Of a stretch of 64,000 bases of DNA, positions 25,084 to 35,800 are shown piece by piece. Position 1 is the first letter of the stretch, and each line of letters starts with the position of its first letter. A program made the translations under genes and the position numbers. Origin of the DNA: Herbinix sp. (GTDB taxonomy: Bacteria > Bacillota > Clostridia > Lachnospirales > Lachnospiraceae); contig JAQSYO010000005.1 in NCBI GenBank assembly GCA_029256105.1, forward strand, positions 62,001 to 126,000, given 5' to 3'. A model generated the notes under the pieces. That model had not been told where the DNA came from. It was given only the letters and a program-made list of their open reading frames with translations, and did no database searches.

Positions 25084-25850
25084 AAAAATCTTTTGTACAG
25101 AAACACCCTTATATCGCAACAGTCCTTATCGGACTGCTTTGCACATTTATGACCGCATTAGGTATGGCAATCCCACAGATTATGGGATTAGATATGGATA
25201 CAGTATATATTGTTGCTACAATTTTTCTAGTGATTTCAATAGCACTTGGAATTGCTATTATGAAAAAATCGAGGTTTACCATTGCAGAATATGGGTTTCG
25301 AAGAAGTGAAAAAAGGAGTTATAGTAAAGTTTGGTGGTATACTCCGCTAATACTTATAGAAATACTTCCCATTTTAATATTTGGTTTCAGTTCAATGATT
25401 ACACCGATTCAGTATATTATATTCGCTTTCTTCACCATTGCGGTTGGCTTTAATGAGGAAATCTATTTTAGAGCACTTGCACTTAAGTTTATGGAGGAAA
25501 AGGGAAGAAAGAAAGCGATTATCTGGTCATCCATCATTTTTGGAACCCTTCATCTTGTAAATGCGATGAATGGCAAAAATGCGTTATATCTTGTGCTACA
25601 GATGCTTTTTGCATTTTTAGTAGGCCTTATTCTTGCGGAAATAGTAAGTATTACAAAAAGTCTTTGGATCGTTATTATTTGGCATGCTTCTCATGATTAT
25701 ATCTCCAGTATAACAGAAGAGTCCCTTGACCAAAAGGCATTGATTATTATTGCAATACAAGTTATAATTTTATTAGTTTACGCAATTAGTATATGGAAAA
25801 AGAGTAATGTTGAAGATAAAGAAATACTTAATCTAGATCTCAACAGCTAG
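25080..25850 (+). CDS. CPBP-family intramembrane glutamic endopeptidase
   Basis: 256 residues with about seven to eight membrane segments. It has the family motifs in order: EEIYFRALALKF (the catalytic EExxxR), FGTLHLVNA (F-x3-H) and HASHD. CPBP proteins are Rce1-like membrane proteases, and in Firmicutes many are linked to bacteriocin immunity or surface-protein processing. The TetR control and the small membrane protein downstream suggest an inducible membrane stress or immunity role. That is inference only. Confidence 0.88.
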   Translation: MKKSFVQKHPYIATVLIGLLCTFMTALGMAIPQIMGLDMDTVYIVATIFLVISIALGIAIMKKSRFTIAEYGFRRSEKRSYSKVWWYTPLILIEILPILIFGFSSMITPIQYIIFAFFTIAVGFNEEIYFRALALKFMEEKGRKKAIIWSSIIFGTLHLVNAMNGKNALYLVLQMLFAFLVGLILAEIVSITKSLWIVIIWHASHDYISSITEESLDQKALIIIAIQVIILLVYAISIWKKSNVEDKEILNLDLNS

Positions 25851-25944
25851 TAATAAGTACGGTTTATACATAAGATGTGAGGTCTGACTTCTAGGGATGA
25901 ATAGTGAATATATATAAAACCTGATGTAGGAAGGGAAGTCTTTT

Positions 25945-26238
25945 ATGGAAACGATTAATTATATACTTTGGGTCATAATGGTGCCATTTGTTATTGCATT
26001 TTTATGGGTTAAATTATTAAAAAAAAGAACCTGGATGATCATTGGCATTGAAGTATTTATCGTTTTGCTATTAACATGGATTGGCATCATTGAAAATTAT
26101 CCTACTGGAAATATGCAAAGTCAGTTATCTTCCTATTTTGGGGATATTACGAATAACTTTTATTTAAAATATATACCCTTCATAATTATGACAATAATAT
26201 TAATCCAAATGTTGAATAAGCAGAACAATCAAAAATAA
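25945..26238 (+). CDS. Small membrane protein of unknown function
   Basis: 97 residues with three predicted membrane helices (about residues 3-22, 28-48 and 70-88). No family was recognised. It starts at ATG 25945 after AGGAAGGGAAG, 94 bases beyond the CPBP gene, and ends just before a bidirectional terminator. It is probably the last gene of the TetR-CPBP unit. Confidence 0.6.
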   Translation: METINYILWVIMVPFVIAFLWVKLLKKRTWMIIGIEVFIVLLLTWIGIIENYPTGNMQSQLSSYFGDITNNFYLKYIPFIIMTIILIQMLNKQNNQK

Positions 26239-26249
26239 ATCTATAAAGC

Positions 26250-26285
26250 ATAGCACTCCATCACAATATGGGGTGCTATATTTTA
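26250..26285. terminator. Terminator between convergent genes
   Basis: ATAGCACTCCAT pairs with ATGGGGTGCTAT (one wobble), followed by ATTTTAT. It separates the 97-residue protein gene from the convergent MFS gene. Confidence 0.8.
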
Positions 26286-26314
26286 TAAATTTATTTTTTA
26301 CAAAGTATTCAATT

Positions 26315-27700
26315 TTACCTACGGCGCTTCCACCAATAACTTATATAGCTTTTCTGTAATTTTATCTTAATAAATAACTCGCGAAACATGCTAGTGACTG
26401 TATATTCACAGTTGTTGTCAAGCTTTGGTACAATAACAATTACCGTAGCTATTCGTAGGATAACGGATACCGCAATCATGAATTTATACCGATCAGGAAT
26501 GAAAGCACTAAGGGTGTGACTTGAGTGTATACCTTCCAAAATAGCACCTCCGGCAAGGATACCAAGAAAAGCCCCCAAAAGTGAGGTGAAGCAGGAGAAA
26601 AATGCTACATAGGAAGGACGTTGCTCATCCGGTGAGGAGGAGAGTTGAAGACTTGTTGCAGCAAGATTGGCGCCACTCCAAAAGGCTGCACCGATTAAAT
26701 TATGAAGCAATGTCGGCCATATGCTTCCATAAGTGGAGAACAGGAAGAAGAGTGGAGTAAGAGCAGCGACTATACAGCTGCACCATAATACCGGCTTGCT
26801 TCCGAAGTGGTCAAGTAAACGGCCCCAATTAGAAACCACTAACACTGTTACGGCTGCTGCTGTTACCTGACTGCATATGGTAAAGCTTAAATAAGTAAGA
26901 CCCATTTCAGACAGAGCATATCTGGCTAAATATGCTCCTGACATATTTGCGGTAAAACTCCAAGCTGTCCAAAAAATCATGAATTTGAAAAATGGTTTAT
27001 TCGAGATAATCTGTCGACATACAGGTATTATCTTCAGTTGCAGAGGTGGGGTTTTATAAACCTCTTCCATAAAAAAGAAGCAGCACATGTCAAGCATACC
27101 AAGAATACCGGCCATCACGAACACGAGGGTATAACCGGAATATCCGGGCATACGATCTAGAATACTTGCAACTAGAAGACCCATAGTAACACTAGCAATG
27201 GAGGTGATACCATCTCTTTTTGATAGCCAGCGACCACGGATTCCCACCGGAACCAAGTCTGCCATCCAGGGCATCCAACTGACATTGATAAAGGAGCTGT
27301 ATGCAGAAGATATTCCAATCAGTAAAATAACAGACCATAACCTTAACCAAGCAGGGTCAGCAGAAATAAAATAAGGGACAAGACCGATCACAATCCAGAG
27401 TACCCTGGAAAAGAGTCCGTAAGTCATCATGTATTTTTTTCTTTTTTGTGTACGGCTTACCATTGCCGCAAAAGGAATTTGTAATAGAGCCATTGCTAAC
27501 GGTATCGCTGTCAACAGACCAAATACGAAGTCACTTGCGCCTAAAAACTCAGCATACCCTGTCAAAGAGGAACTGCCACCACCACTAACTACGCCAAATA
27601 GCGTACCAAAGGCATTACCCAGAGTCATAAGATAGATACTACGGCGAATTTTAGGTAAAAGAGATGCTTCGTTAAATATTTTCTCAAAGGGCATTCTCAT
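26315..27700 (-). CDS. Major facilitator superfamily transporter
   Basis: 461 residues with about twelve membrane helices. The cytoplasmic loop RTQKRKKYMM after the second helix and RLLDHFGSKPVLW in the second half are MFS-A-type loop signatures. The chosen start (ATG at 27700 on the minus strand, MRMPFEKIF) has AAGAAAGG upstream; an in-frame ATG at 27754 would add 18 residues that look unrelated. The substrate is unknown. It is transcribed divergently from the AraC gene at 28055, so that regulator might control it. Confidence 0.85.
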   Translation of the reverse strand: MRMPFEKIFNEASLLPKIRRSIYLMTLGNAFGTLFGVVSGGGSSSLTGYAEFLGASDFVFGLLTAIPLAMALLQIPFAAMVSRTQKRKKYMMTYGLFSRVLWIVIGLVPYFISADPAWLRLWSVILLIGISSAYSSFINVSWMPWMADLVPVGIRGRWLSKRDGITSIASVTMGLLVASILDRMPGYSGYTLVFVMAGILGMLDMCCFFFMEEVYKTPPLQLKIIPVCRQIISNKPFFKFMIFWTAWSFTANMSGAYLARYALSEMGLTYLSFTICSQVTAAAVTVLVVSNWGRLLDHFGSKPVLWCSCIVAALTPLFFLFSTYGSIWPTLLHNLIGAAFWSGANLAATSLQLSSSPDEQRPSYVAFFSCFTSLLGAFLGILAGGAILEGIHSSHTLSAFIPDRYKFMIAVSVILRIATVIVIVPKLDNNCEYTVTSMFRELFIKIKLQKSYISYWWKRRR

Positions 27701-28054
27701 ATGTATAATAACCTTTCTTAAACTACTTCGGAGCATTCTCCGAACGATTATCAAACCATTATATGGCAGTATTTAGTGAAAGTAAATGTTTAATCTAATA
27801 CCACATTTGTAGTATGGCGAATAATTGCTAAAACTGTGAATGGAAAATACTATCTGTGATGAATTATCCAATAATAAAGTTGTCTGATAGGGAACTCTTA
27901 CGCAAGTAAACGAAGATATCATTAATAGCTGTAGTACTATTTGTAAGAGGATAATTGTAATGTTATAATAAGGTACTGGACAAAGGAAAGCATTTACTGA
28001 CAGGAATTATTGTATAAAATCTGATACCCTACTATTACAAGGAGATGATAAGAA
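27701..28054. other. Divergent promoter region, MFS and AraC genes
   Basis: 354 bases. On the plus strand TTGTAA (27941-27946) and TATAAT (27964-27969), 17 bp apart, form a promoter for the AraC gene. Nothing else distinct was seen. Confidence 0.65.
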
Positions 28055-28897
28055 ATGGAATGGATAAAGTCATTAAACCAGGCAATCGAATATATGGAAG
28101 ATAATATTACTAAAAATATTACATGTGAAGATGTTGCGGAACACATATATCTTTCTAGTTTTCATTTTCAGAGAACCTTTCGTCTGTTTACTGGATTATC
28201 AGTTGGCGAGTATATAAGAAATAGGCGCCTTTCGTTAGCTGGTAATGAGCTGTTAACAAGCAAGCATAAAGTAATCGATATTGCCTTGAAGTATGGGTAT
28301 GAAACTCCGGAAAGCTTTTCAAAGGCGTTCAACAGATTTCATGGTGTTACACCAAATGAGGCAAAAAAGCAGGGTACCGTTCTAAAATCTTTTAATCGAC
28401 TTCTTATCAAAATTATATTAGAAGGTGGTAATAGTATGGATTACAGGATTGAGAAAAAAGAAGCATTTCAGGTGGTAGCAAAGACTAGGTTATTTACAGA
28501 GGATACTACAAAGACAGAGATACCGAAGTTCTGGGAGGAGTATTATAGGAATGGCTTCGAGGATAAAGTTTGCGGTATGATGGGAATCTGCGAACAGATA
28601 AAGGTGAATTCGAAAGAGTGGAAGTATGGTATTGGTTGTGAAAAACAATATGTGAAGGAGATGCCGGAAGGATTTGAGCTACTGGAAGTACCTTCCTATA
28701 CATGGGCGATTTTTACTTGTATTGGCGCTATGCCAGATTCAATACAGAATTTATGGAAAAGAGTATATGGAGAATGGCTGCCGGTGGCAAACTATGAATT
28801 GATATCGGATTATGATATTGAATTCTATACGGATGGTGATAACAGTAAAGAGGATTATGTAAGTGAAATTTGGATACCGGTTAAGGAAAAGGAATAA
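28055..28897 (+). CDS. AraC-family regulator with GyrI-like effector domain
   Basis: 280 residues. Residues ~8-105 form the AraC two-helix-turn-helix DNA-binding domain, with the hallmark ALKYGYETPESFSKAFNRFHG and PNEAKK. Residues ~125-280 form a GyrI-like/Bacterial transcription activator effector-binding domain ending in EFYTDGD and SEIWIPVK. This is the reverse order of sensory AraC proteins and resembles Rob/SoxS-type multidrug-responsive regulators. It binds small hydrophobic cations or drugs by family knowledge. The adjacent divergent MFS gene would be a natural target. AAGGAGAT precedes the start. Confidence 0.92.
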   Translation: MEWIKSLNQAIEYMEDNITKNITCEDVAEHIYLSSFHFQRTFRLFTGLSVGEYIRNRRLSLAGNELLTSKHKVIDIALKYGYETPESFSKAFNRFHGVTPNEAKKQGTVLKSFNRLLIKIILEGGNSMDYRIEKKEAFQVVAKTRLFTEDTTKTEIPKFWEEYYRNGFEDKVCGMMGICEQIKVNSKEWKYGIGCEKQYVKEMPEGFELLEVPSYTWAIFTCIGAMPDSIQNLWKRVYGEWLPVANYELISDYDIEFYTDGDNSKEDYVSEIWIPVKEKE

Positions 28898-28935
28898 CCC
28901 AAATAAAGGGATTATTTAGGAAAGTAGAGATCAAT

Positions 28936-28974
28936 AAAACAGCACTATCACTGAATTGCATAGTGCTGTTTTTT
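28936..28974. terminator. Terminator between convergent AraC and lipoprotein genes
   Basis: AACAGCACTAT / ATAGTGCTGTT with an 11-base loop, followed by TTTT; the reverse strand also ends in a T-run. Confidence 0.92.
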
Positions 28975-29082
28975 GTAGAATTCATTGATATTAGATAGAA
29001 AACTTTACGCTATTTAAATGATATATTAATAATTGGTCCTAATGACATACGTCATTGATGATTTGTGCCATTCGAACCAAAA

Positions 29083-29967
29083 TTATTGTTTTATAATACC
29101 TCCACCCCACTCAACTAATGCAAATCCTGTCCTTTCAAATTTGCTTAAGTGTTGTTCCTCTACGTCTACAAATTCATCTAATGGCTGAAATACCATATAG
29201 ATTCGAAGTATACTGTCAGGCTCAGGATATACTGTTAATTTAGCATTCTCTGTATAAGCTGTAGTCTGAAAAGAAATCTTATTATATGAATTATTCTCCA
29301 TAAAGGGTATCCAAAATTCTATAAAATCTTCTGATTCTTTCTGGCTTAGTCCCATGAAACCAAGCTTATTCCTTAAGAATTGCTCAGTTTGATGGCCTGA
29401 AACACAAAATCCTTTGGAAGTATCATATTCTATAGCACTTTCGCCTTCCCAGAATAAATAAGGATAATCGATGCCATTTTCATCTATAAGTGTTCCGTTA
29501 GGATAAGCGGTTACCTTCCAACCCTTGGAATAAGTGGGATATGTGTGGGTTAACGTTCCATTATAATCCAATAAAACAGATACCTTTGTTTTAACGGTAG
29601 GATAAAGATAAATAACTGGTTTATAACAAACATTTTCTTTTAACTCAAAATCACTAGCTGCTACTAATTTGGCTGTGATTTCATAGGATTTCTCACTTGT
29701 TTCAGTCATTTCATCATAATAAACATCAACATAATCACCTATACAGAAGTCCTTATCTAACGATGCAAACACCTTATAATTCTCTGGGGATGGCCATGGT
29801 GGTACTGCAAGAAAGTATCCATCTCCAATTTCCTGAATCGAAAGTGTTAAACTTTCTGAATTTTCAATATTCTCTTTAGATTCGTCTTTGTCCTCATTTT
29901 TTTTCGAGCAAGAGATTAGTAAACACAAAATTATTATTATGTATACTACTTGAAATATTCTTTTCAT
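29083..29967 (-). CDS. Lipoprotein of unknown function with KPVIYLYP domain
   Basis: 294 residues. The signal peptide ends in the lipobox LLISC (cysteine about residue 20), followed by a charged Lys/Asp/Glu/Ser linker. From about residue 117 the sequence runs CYKPVIYLYPTVKTKVSV and continues to the C-terminus with YSKGWKVTA, FWEG, and EFWIPFM. I recognise this as a conserved but uncharacterised bacterial surface-protein domain. The middle region (residues ~50-110) looks like a small beta-rich domain. Nothing in the neighbourhood suggests its role. Confidence 0.75.
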   Translation of the reverse strand: MKRIFQVVYIIIILCLLISCSKKNEDKDESKENIENSESLTLSIQEIGDGYFLAVPPWPSPENYKVFASLDKDFCIGDYVDVYYDEMTETSEKSYEITAKLVAASDFELKENVCYKPVIYLYPTVKTKVSVLLDYNGTLTHTYPTYSKGWKVTAYPNGTLIDENGIDYPYLFWEGESAIEYDTSKGFCVSGHQTEQFLRNKLGFMGLSQKESEDFIEFWIPFMENNSYNKISFQTTAYTENAKLTVYPEPDSILRIYMVFQPLDEFVDVEEQHLSKFERTGFALVEWGGGIIKQ

Positions 29968-30581
29968 AGATTACATCTCCTTCTTACAGTATATAATAAA
30001 AAATTTGGGGTGGGATTATAGGAAACCCGCCATATTCCTATGTATTGGACTAGATGGAAAAATGTTTACCTTGTTATAAAGTTCCATGGTGTTTTGGGGA
30101 ATTCCATATGAAATACGGTATTCTGTACTCCTTTATTGTAAAATTTAAATACCCATATAAATATTGTAATAAGCATAAAAGATCCATAATCTTTTCATCT
30201 TACCTCATTTCTGTACCTTTGGTAAAATACTTACCAATTTATATACCCATAATATGTATTTTTAATTATAACGTTTTTGTAAAAAATTACAAGTTTAAGT
30301 GTCTAAGCTTACTTTAACTCTATTTAAATAGGATCTAATATTGAAAGATATGATCAAGATGTCCTAGAAACAATTTAAAAACTATTTGAGAGATTTTAGA
30401 ATATAGGTAGGCAATTATAAAATTCAATAAATCACTTGCGTTATTAGTAAAATATATTACTTTTACATCTTGCAATATATTTATTTTAATATACAGGAAT
30501 TAAATATTGCTTCTAATCGACATAAAATGTTAAAATAGATAGATAAGAGATATCGTATATTTGTTATGCCAAGGAGATCAA
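29968..30581. other. AT-rich intergenic region upstream of the Wadjet operon
   Basis: 614 very AT-rich bases between the divergent lipoprotein and jetA genes. ATAGGAA/TTCCTAT forms a hairpin at about 30016-30041. TTGCTT (30507-30512) and TAAAAT (30531-30536), 18 bp apart, may be the jetA promoter. A plus-strand open frame at 30054-30317 has no ribosome site and is not believed. Confidence 0.6.
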
Positions 30582-31955
30582 ATGAAAGAAATATTAAAAC
30601 TACCACATCAATTCTGGAGCGTGTTCAGTTCCCGAAATCGCTATATTTATATGGAAGCACTACTCACGATTTATGATGAATATCTATATAATGATTATTT
30701 TTTGACGAAAGAAACCTGTATATTGTTGATAGCGGAACATTTTACAGATCGGATTGTGGATATCTCTGCTGACGATGAAGAGCAGGATGTTGACAATATG
30801 GAACCGATGGCAACAAAGATTCTAAATCGTTTAATACGGTATACTTGGCTAAAGAAGGTAGAGGATTACAGTTCCTTCAAAACAAATATTATTATTCCGG
30901 ATTATGCTTCGGTTTTTATTGAGACGATTAAGAAATTAAGTAATCCTGACTCAGATGAGAAGGATTTATACATACAAAATGTCTATACCAATATCTATTC
31001 CTTTTATTATGATACAAAAGCAGGAATGGAGCTTTTAAGGGCTGCTCTGATTAATACCACCAGATTAAATCGCGCCTTACAGGATATGCTCCATAATATG
31101 GATCAGTTCTTTGGTGCCCTTTTAGAAAAGAACAACTACGAGGATCTGCTATCAGAGCATTTAAATGTCTATGTTGATACGATTGTCAATAAAAAGTACA
31201 GTTTACTAAAAACCAGTGATAATTTTTATATCTATAAAAATGATATTAAGAAGCTTCTTCGTACCATTGGTGAGGATGAAAACAGATTGTTTTTGTTAAA
31301 GCATAAAATGATGGCGGAAGGCAAGAAGGAAGAAGACATTGAGAATGAATTTACAGATATTCTTTATGAGATAGACCGTGGAATTATTAATATGGAGAAA
31401 CGTATTACCCACATTGATACGGAACACAGTAAATATATCAGAGCAACCGTAAGTCGTCTGGAATATCTTCTAAACAGTGATAATAGTTTGCAAGGCAATG
31501 TGATTGCGTTACTTAATCTTATGTCGGGAATGAATGAATTATATCCACTGGTGGCGTCCTCTGTTATGATGAATGACGCTACCATTATTTCAACGGATTC
31601 TCTATATAAAAAGAGAGGAAAACGCAAACTATTTGAGGAAACGGTGGAAACAGAAGTAGAAACAGAAGAAGAATTATCAAAGGAAGATATTCTGCGCATA
31701 AACCGTAATAAAAGCCGTTACAGCAAGGCACAGATTGAAGAGTTTATACTAAACAAGATGGAGGGTGATATCTACCGTACGAAGGAACATGCGATAGATA
31801 CCGATGAAGAATTCGAGTTATTAATTCTTGCTTATGATTACAGTATTCGAAGAAACAGTCCGTTCCATGTGGTGCCAGGGGTAAAAGATACCATTAACAA
31901 TGGGAAATACTCTTACCCGGATATGATATTTGAGAAAAACAGTAGTAATTTATAA
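30582..31955 (+). CDS. jetA: Wadjet anti-plasmid system protein JetA (kleisin-like)
   Basis: 457 residues, starting at ATG 30582 behind AAGGAGAT; a TTG at 30561 opens the same frame earlier but lies before the ribosome site. The mostly helical, acidic protein begins MKEILKLPHQFWSVFSSRNRYIYMEALL and matches the JetA family that plays the MukF-like kleisin role. JetA bridges the JetC ATPase heads and recruits JetB. Together with JetD the complex extrudes DNA loops and cleaves small closed circles such as plasmids. The identification rests on the four-gene order and on the unmistakable JetC and JetD. The family is likely of the type II kind, but the type is not certain. Confidence 0.85.
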   Translation: MKEILKLPHQFWSVFSSRNRYIYMEALLTIYDEYLYNDYFLTKETCILLIAEHFTDRIVDISADDEEQDVDNMEPMATKILNRLIRYTWLKKVEDYSSFKTNIIIPDYASVFIETIKKLSNPDSDEKDLYIQNVYTNIYSFYYDTKAGMELLRAALINTTRLNRALQDMLHNMDQFFGALLEKNNYEDLLSEHLNVYVDTIVNKKYSLLKTSDNFYIYKNDIKKLLRTIGEDENRLFLLKHKMMAEGKKEEDIENEFTDILYEIDRGIINMEKRITHIDTEHSKYIRATVSRLEYLLNSDNSLQGNVIALLNLMSGMNELYPLVASSVMMNDATIISTDSLYKKRGKRKLFEETVETEVETEEELSKEDILRINRNKSRYSKAQIEEFILNKMEGDIYRTKEHAIDTDEEFELLILAYDYSIRRNSPFHVVPGVKDTINNGKYSYPDMIFEKNSSNL

Positions 31956-32172
31956 AATTAATCTGTTTAGTACAGTGCTTCCCTTGAAAAGTTATGATAG
32001 GTACACTTCAATAACTAAATTGTTAGTTATGAAGGCTTCAACAATACATAATTCCGTAAGGAATTTTATTTTACTAAAATTAATAAAATACAGAGGATAT
32101 CGATTATTTAAGTTAATAGGATAGGTGTACCAATTCAATTGGTATAAACTTTAATCGATAGAAAGGATACCC
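31956..32172. other. Gap between jetA and jetB with two hairpins
   Basis: A 217-base gap, unusual inside a Wadjet operon. AATTCC-GTAA-GGAATT (32049-32064) followed by TTATTTT resembles a weak terminator. TACCAATT-C-AATTGGTA (32129-32145) is a near-perfect palindrome about 30 bases before the jetB start. The gap may hold an internal promoter or operator; nothing codes. Confidence 0.55.
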
Positions 32173-32820
32173 ATGTTCCCATACTATAATGAACTCTTGG
32201 ATGAAGAAAAAGAAGAGTTAAAAGAAGTAATTAAGACCTTGTTCCAACAGACCTATCTATTAGAGAGAAAATATGATAAAAAGTCGGAGCGATATCTTCC
32301 GAACCGATTATATCGGACCTGTGAAAGACATTTGGATTTTTTGAAGGAGTATTTTCAGATAGCAGATATAGATCTCATTGAAAACAGGCAATTTGGTATT
32401 ATGCATATTATTACTCAGAATTTGTTGGGAGATAAACTAAGTAGGTTGACTACTATTTTCATATTATTATTAAAGCTGATCTTTGATGAACAGATGAATA
32501 CGGCCTCTAGCTCGATTCATGTATATACCTCTCTAAACGAAGTATATGACAAAATTCAATTATTCCGCTTGTGGAGTAATAAATCCATTTCTATTACAGA
32601 GGTTCGGAAAGCAATCACTGCTCTTAAAAAATATCAGGTGATTGAAATAACGGACGAGATGGGTGATTTGGACGGCGATACGAGATTTATCATTTATCCG
32701 ACGGTCAATCTATTGCTTAACAGCCAGTCCATAGGAGCAATATTAGAGCAGTATCAAGAGGAAGAGGAGGTAGGCGAGGATGGACAGATATCAAGTACTT
32801 TCGAAGATGTGTCTGAATAA
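32173..32820 (+). CDS. jetB: Wadjet system protein JetB (MukE-like)
   Basis: 215 residues, starting at ATG 32173 after GAAAGGAT. The protein is helical with a C-terminal winged-helix-like region (SITEVRKAITALKKYQVIEI) and a strongly acidic tail (QEEEEVGEDG). Size, position between jetA and jetC, and the winged helix fit the MukE-like KITE subunit of Wadjet. Its last 41 bases overlap the jetC start, so translation is coupled. Confidence 0.82.
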   Translation: MFPYYNELLDEEKEELKEVIKTLFQQTYLLERKYDKKSERYLPNRLYRTCERHLDFLKEYFQIADIDLIENRQFGIMHIITQNLLGDKLSRLTTIFILLLKLIFDEQMNTASSSIHVYTSLNEVYDKIQLFRLWSNKSISITEVRKAITALKKYQVIEITDEMGDLDGDTRFIIYPTVNLLLNSQSIGAILEQYQEEEEVGEDGQISSTFEDVSE

Positions 32821-35800
32821 CTGGCATTATATTAATGAGAAACTTTTGACCTTTCATGACGAGATTAATTTCTTCACAGGTCACTCCGGCAGTGGTAAAT
32901 CTACCGTTCTGGATGCCTTACAGATTGTATTATATGCAGACAGCAATGGCCGCGGATTTTTTAACAAAGCGGCAAAGGAGGATTCTGACCGAACTTTAAT
33001 TGAATATCTTAGAGGTATGAAGGTGGTACAGGAGAACAATGAAATCAGCTATCTGCGAAATAAAAATTTTTCCACCACCATTGTTTTGGAATTTAAAGAT
33101 ACAGAGACACAGAAATATCAGAGCCTTGGTGTCATCTTTGACGTGGATGTTTCAATTAATGATGTAAGCAGATTATTTTTCTGGCATACAGGGGAACTGG
33201 TTCCAAGTCATTACCGTGATGGAGAACGGGTACTATCAATCAATGAATTGAAGGACTATATACAGGACAACTATTCAAAAGAGGAGTATTATTTTAGCAG
33301 AACAAACGAGAAATTCCGAAACGAGTTATACAGCAATTATTTTGGTGGGTTACATCCGAAGCATTTCCCGGCGCTTTTTAAAAAAGCAATTCCCTTTAAA
33401 ATGGATATGAAGTTGGAGGATTTCGTCAAAAATTACATCTGTACGGAAAACGATATTCATATGGAGGATATGCAAGACAGCGTTGCGCAGTACACGAGAT
33501 TAAAAAGAAGGTTGGAGGATACAAAGAATGAGATTTGTCTTTTATCCGATATAAAAGAGCAATATGGACGTTTTGAAACCTTCGCAGATCATATAAGACA
33601 ATACCAGTACAATCTGGACAAACTGGATATTTCAACCATAGAGACAAAGCTTGGAAAGATACAGCTTCAGCAGGTGGAGTATCAAGAAGATATTAAAGTG
33701 CTGGATAAATCAATTACTGAGTTAGAACAAGAGATGAAAGGATTGCAAGAACAAAGAGACGAAGTAGCCTTCTCAATTCAAAACAGTGGATATGAACATC
33801 TCGAACAGGAACTGAGCTCTCTCAATCAAATGCTAGAACTCCTGCATAGAAGTAAAGCGGTCTTTGATAAAACAGCGAATGGATTAAGCGTCTGGTTTGA
33901 TACAGAGCTTTTGGAATCCTGGGCGAAAGTAGGCATTGAGCATTTTAGGGATTACCGAGCAACAAATGTGGAAATCGAGAAATTGAAATCCGTACTAAAC
34001 GAGATAAGAAGAGAAACCACGAAGGATAAAGAGGAATTATCCGGCAAGATCAATGTATTAAAGCAAAAGCTGACGGATATAACAAAAGAGATGGCAATCC
34101 TTAAAAACGGTCAGAAAGCATATCCTTATTATCTTCTGGAAGCGAAAGATTATATCACACGTGAATTGGAGCAGGCATATGAAATGCCGATAAAGGTAGA
34201 TATCTTAGCTGATGTGATTGATGTCAAGAACGAACAATGGTTGAATGCCGTGGAAGGTTATATGGGTAATAATAAATTAAACCTGATTATACCTCCGGAT
34301 TACGTAAAACATGCGATGGAGCTATATAAAACTCTTGATCCAAAAAAGTATTATAAGGTAGCGATAATTGATACGGAAAGTGTGACTCGTGATACCAGAG
34401 CAACGCTTCGTAATTCTCTTGCTGAAGAAATTGAGACCAATTCAGACTATACCAAGGCTTATATTAATTATCTTATGGGTGCGGTAATTAAATGCAGCAC
34501 GGTGGAAGAACTTCGTCATAATAAAAGTGGTATTACAGCAGATTGTATTCTTTATCAGGGATACAAAATACAACACATCAATCCGCGTAATTACACTGAA
34601 GAAGCTTATATCGGTCGAAACGCTATTGAACGAAGACTAAAACTGTTGGAACAAAATCGGAAGGAATTACAAGCACAAAAGGAACCACTGGATCATAAGT
34701 TTAGAAGAGCGGAAGAGCTTTTGCAGTATGAATATCTGCAGAATGATACGGATTTTTATGTAAGTGAGCTACAGCAAATCCAGCAAATTCCTAGTAAGGA
34801 ATTACAAAAGGAAGAATATAAGAGTAAAATTGCGAAACTTAAAGAAATGAATGTGGATGAATGGAAAGCGAAGAAACACGTGCTGGAACAGGTGATAAGC
34901 TCAAAAGGTAAGGAAAAAGAGAAAGCAAGTGTTGCATTACTATCAAAAGAGGGATCCATTAAGGATTTTAGTGAAAGCATTCTCTTACTGAATGAAGAAT
35001 TAATACAGAAGCAAAATACATATCAGTATGAAACGTTACGCGAAGAGGCATATCAATTATTTATCAAGGAGCAGGGGAATAAGAAAACGGAAAGCATTCA
35101 CTATGACTTGATGAATCTAAAACAGAATAGTGAAACACAGATGACCCTTGAATATGATAAACTGGTCAAAAAAAGGGAGTTATATCATTCCGCCTATGCT
35201 TATCGTGGTTATTCTCTTACTGGGAAGGATAATACAGAATATGATCAATTACTCGATACGTTAAGCAGTGATAAGCTGAATGAATTTACGCAGAAGGCAA
35301 ATGAACAGGCAACTCAGGCAATCTATCATTTTAAGACAGATTTCATCTATAAGGTTCGTGATGCGATCAAGGAAGTAATGCAACAGAAGGATGACTTAAA
35401 TCGTATTCTAGCTCAGCTGGATTTTGGCAAGGATAAGTACAAGTTCATCATTACAAAGAATAAAGGTGAGGATGGAAAATTCTACGATATGTTTATGGAT
35501 GAAAATCTGGAAATTAATCCTCATCAACTGACCGGTAACAACAATAACCAAATGGATATGTTCAGTTTACAGCACGAAAAGGATTATAGTGATCTGATTA
35601 ACGAATTAATTGAATTATTTATGCCACCGGATAATAGCGATACGAAACAATTGGAAGAAGCTAGAGCCAATATGGAGAAATATGCGGATTACCGTACTTA
35701 TCTATCGTTTGATATGGAACAGCTGGTGGAAGGAATGGCACCTATGCGACTGAGCAAGATGTTGTCCAAGAACTCCGGCGGTGAGGGCCAGAATCCATTA

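Noticed and set aside
30054..30317. Plus-strand open frame of 87 codons upstream of jetA
   Set aside because: No ribosome site, unusual composition (Lys/Tyr/Phe-rich from AT-rich DNA), no recognisable domain.
31930..32124. Small frame between jetA and jetB
   Set aside because: Begins inside jetA, no ribosome site, sequence shows no protein features beyond AT-rich codons.
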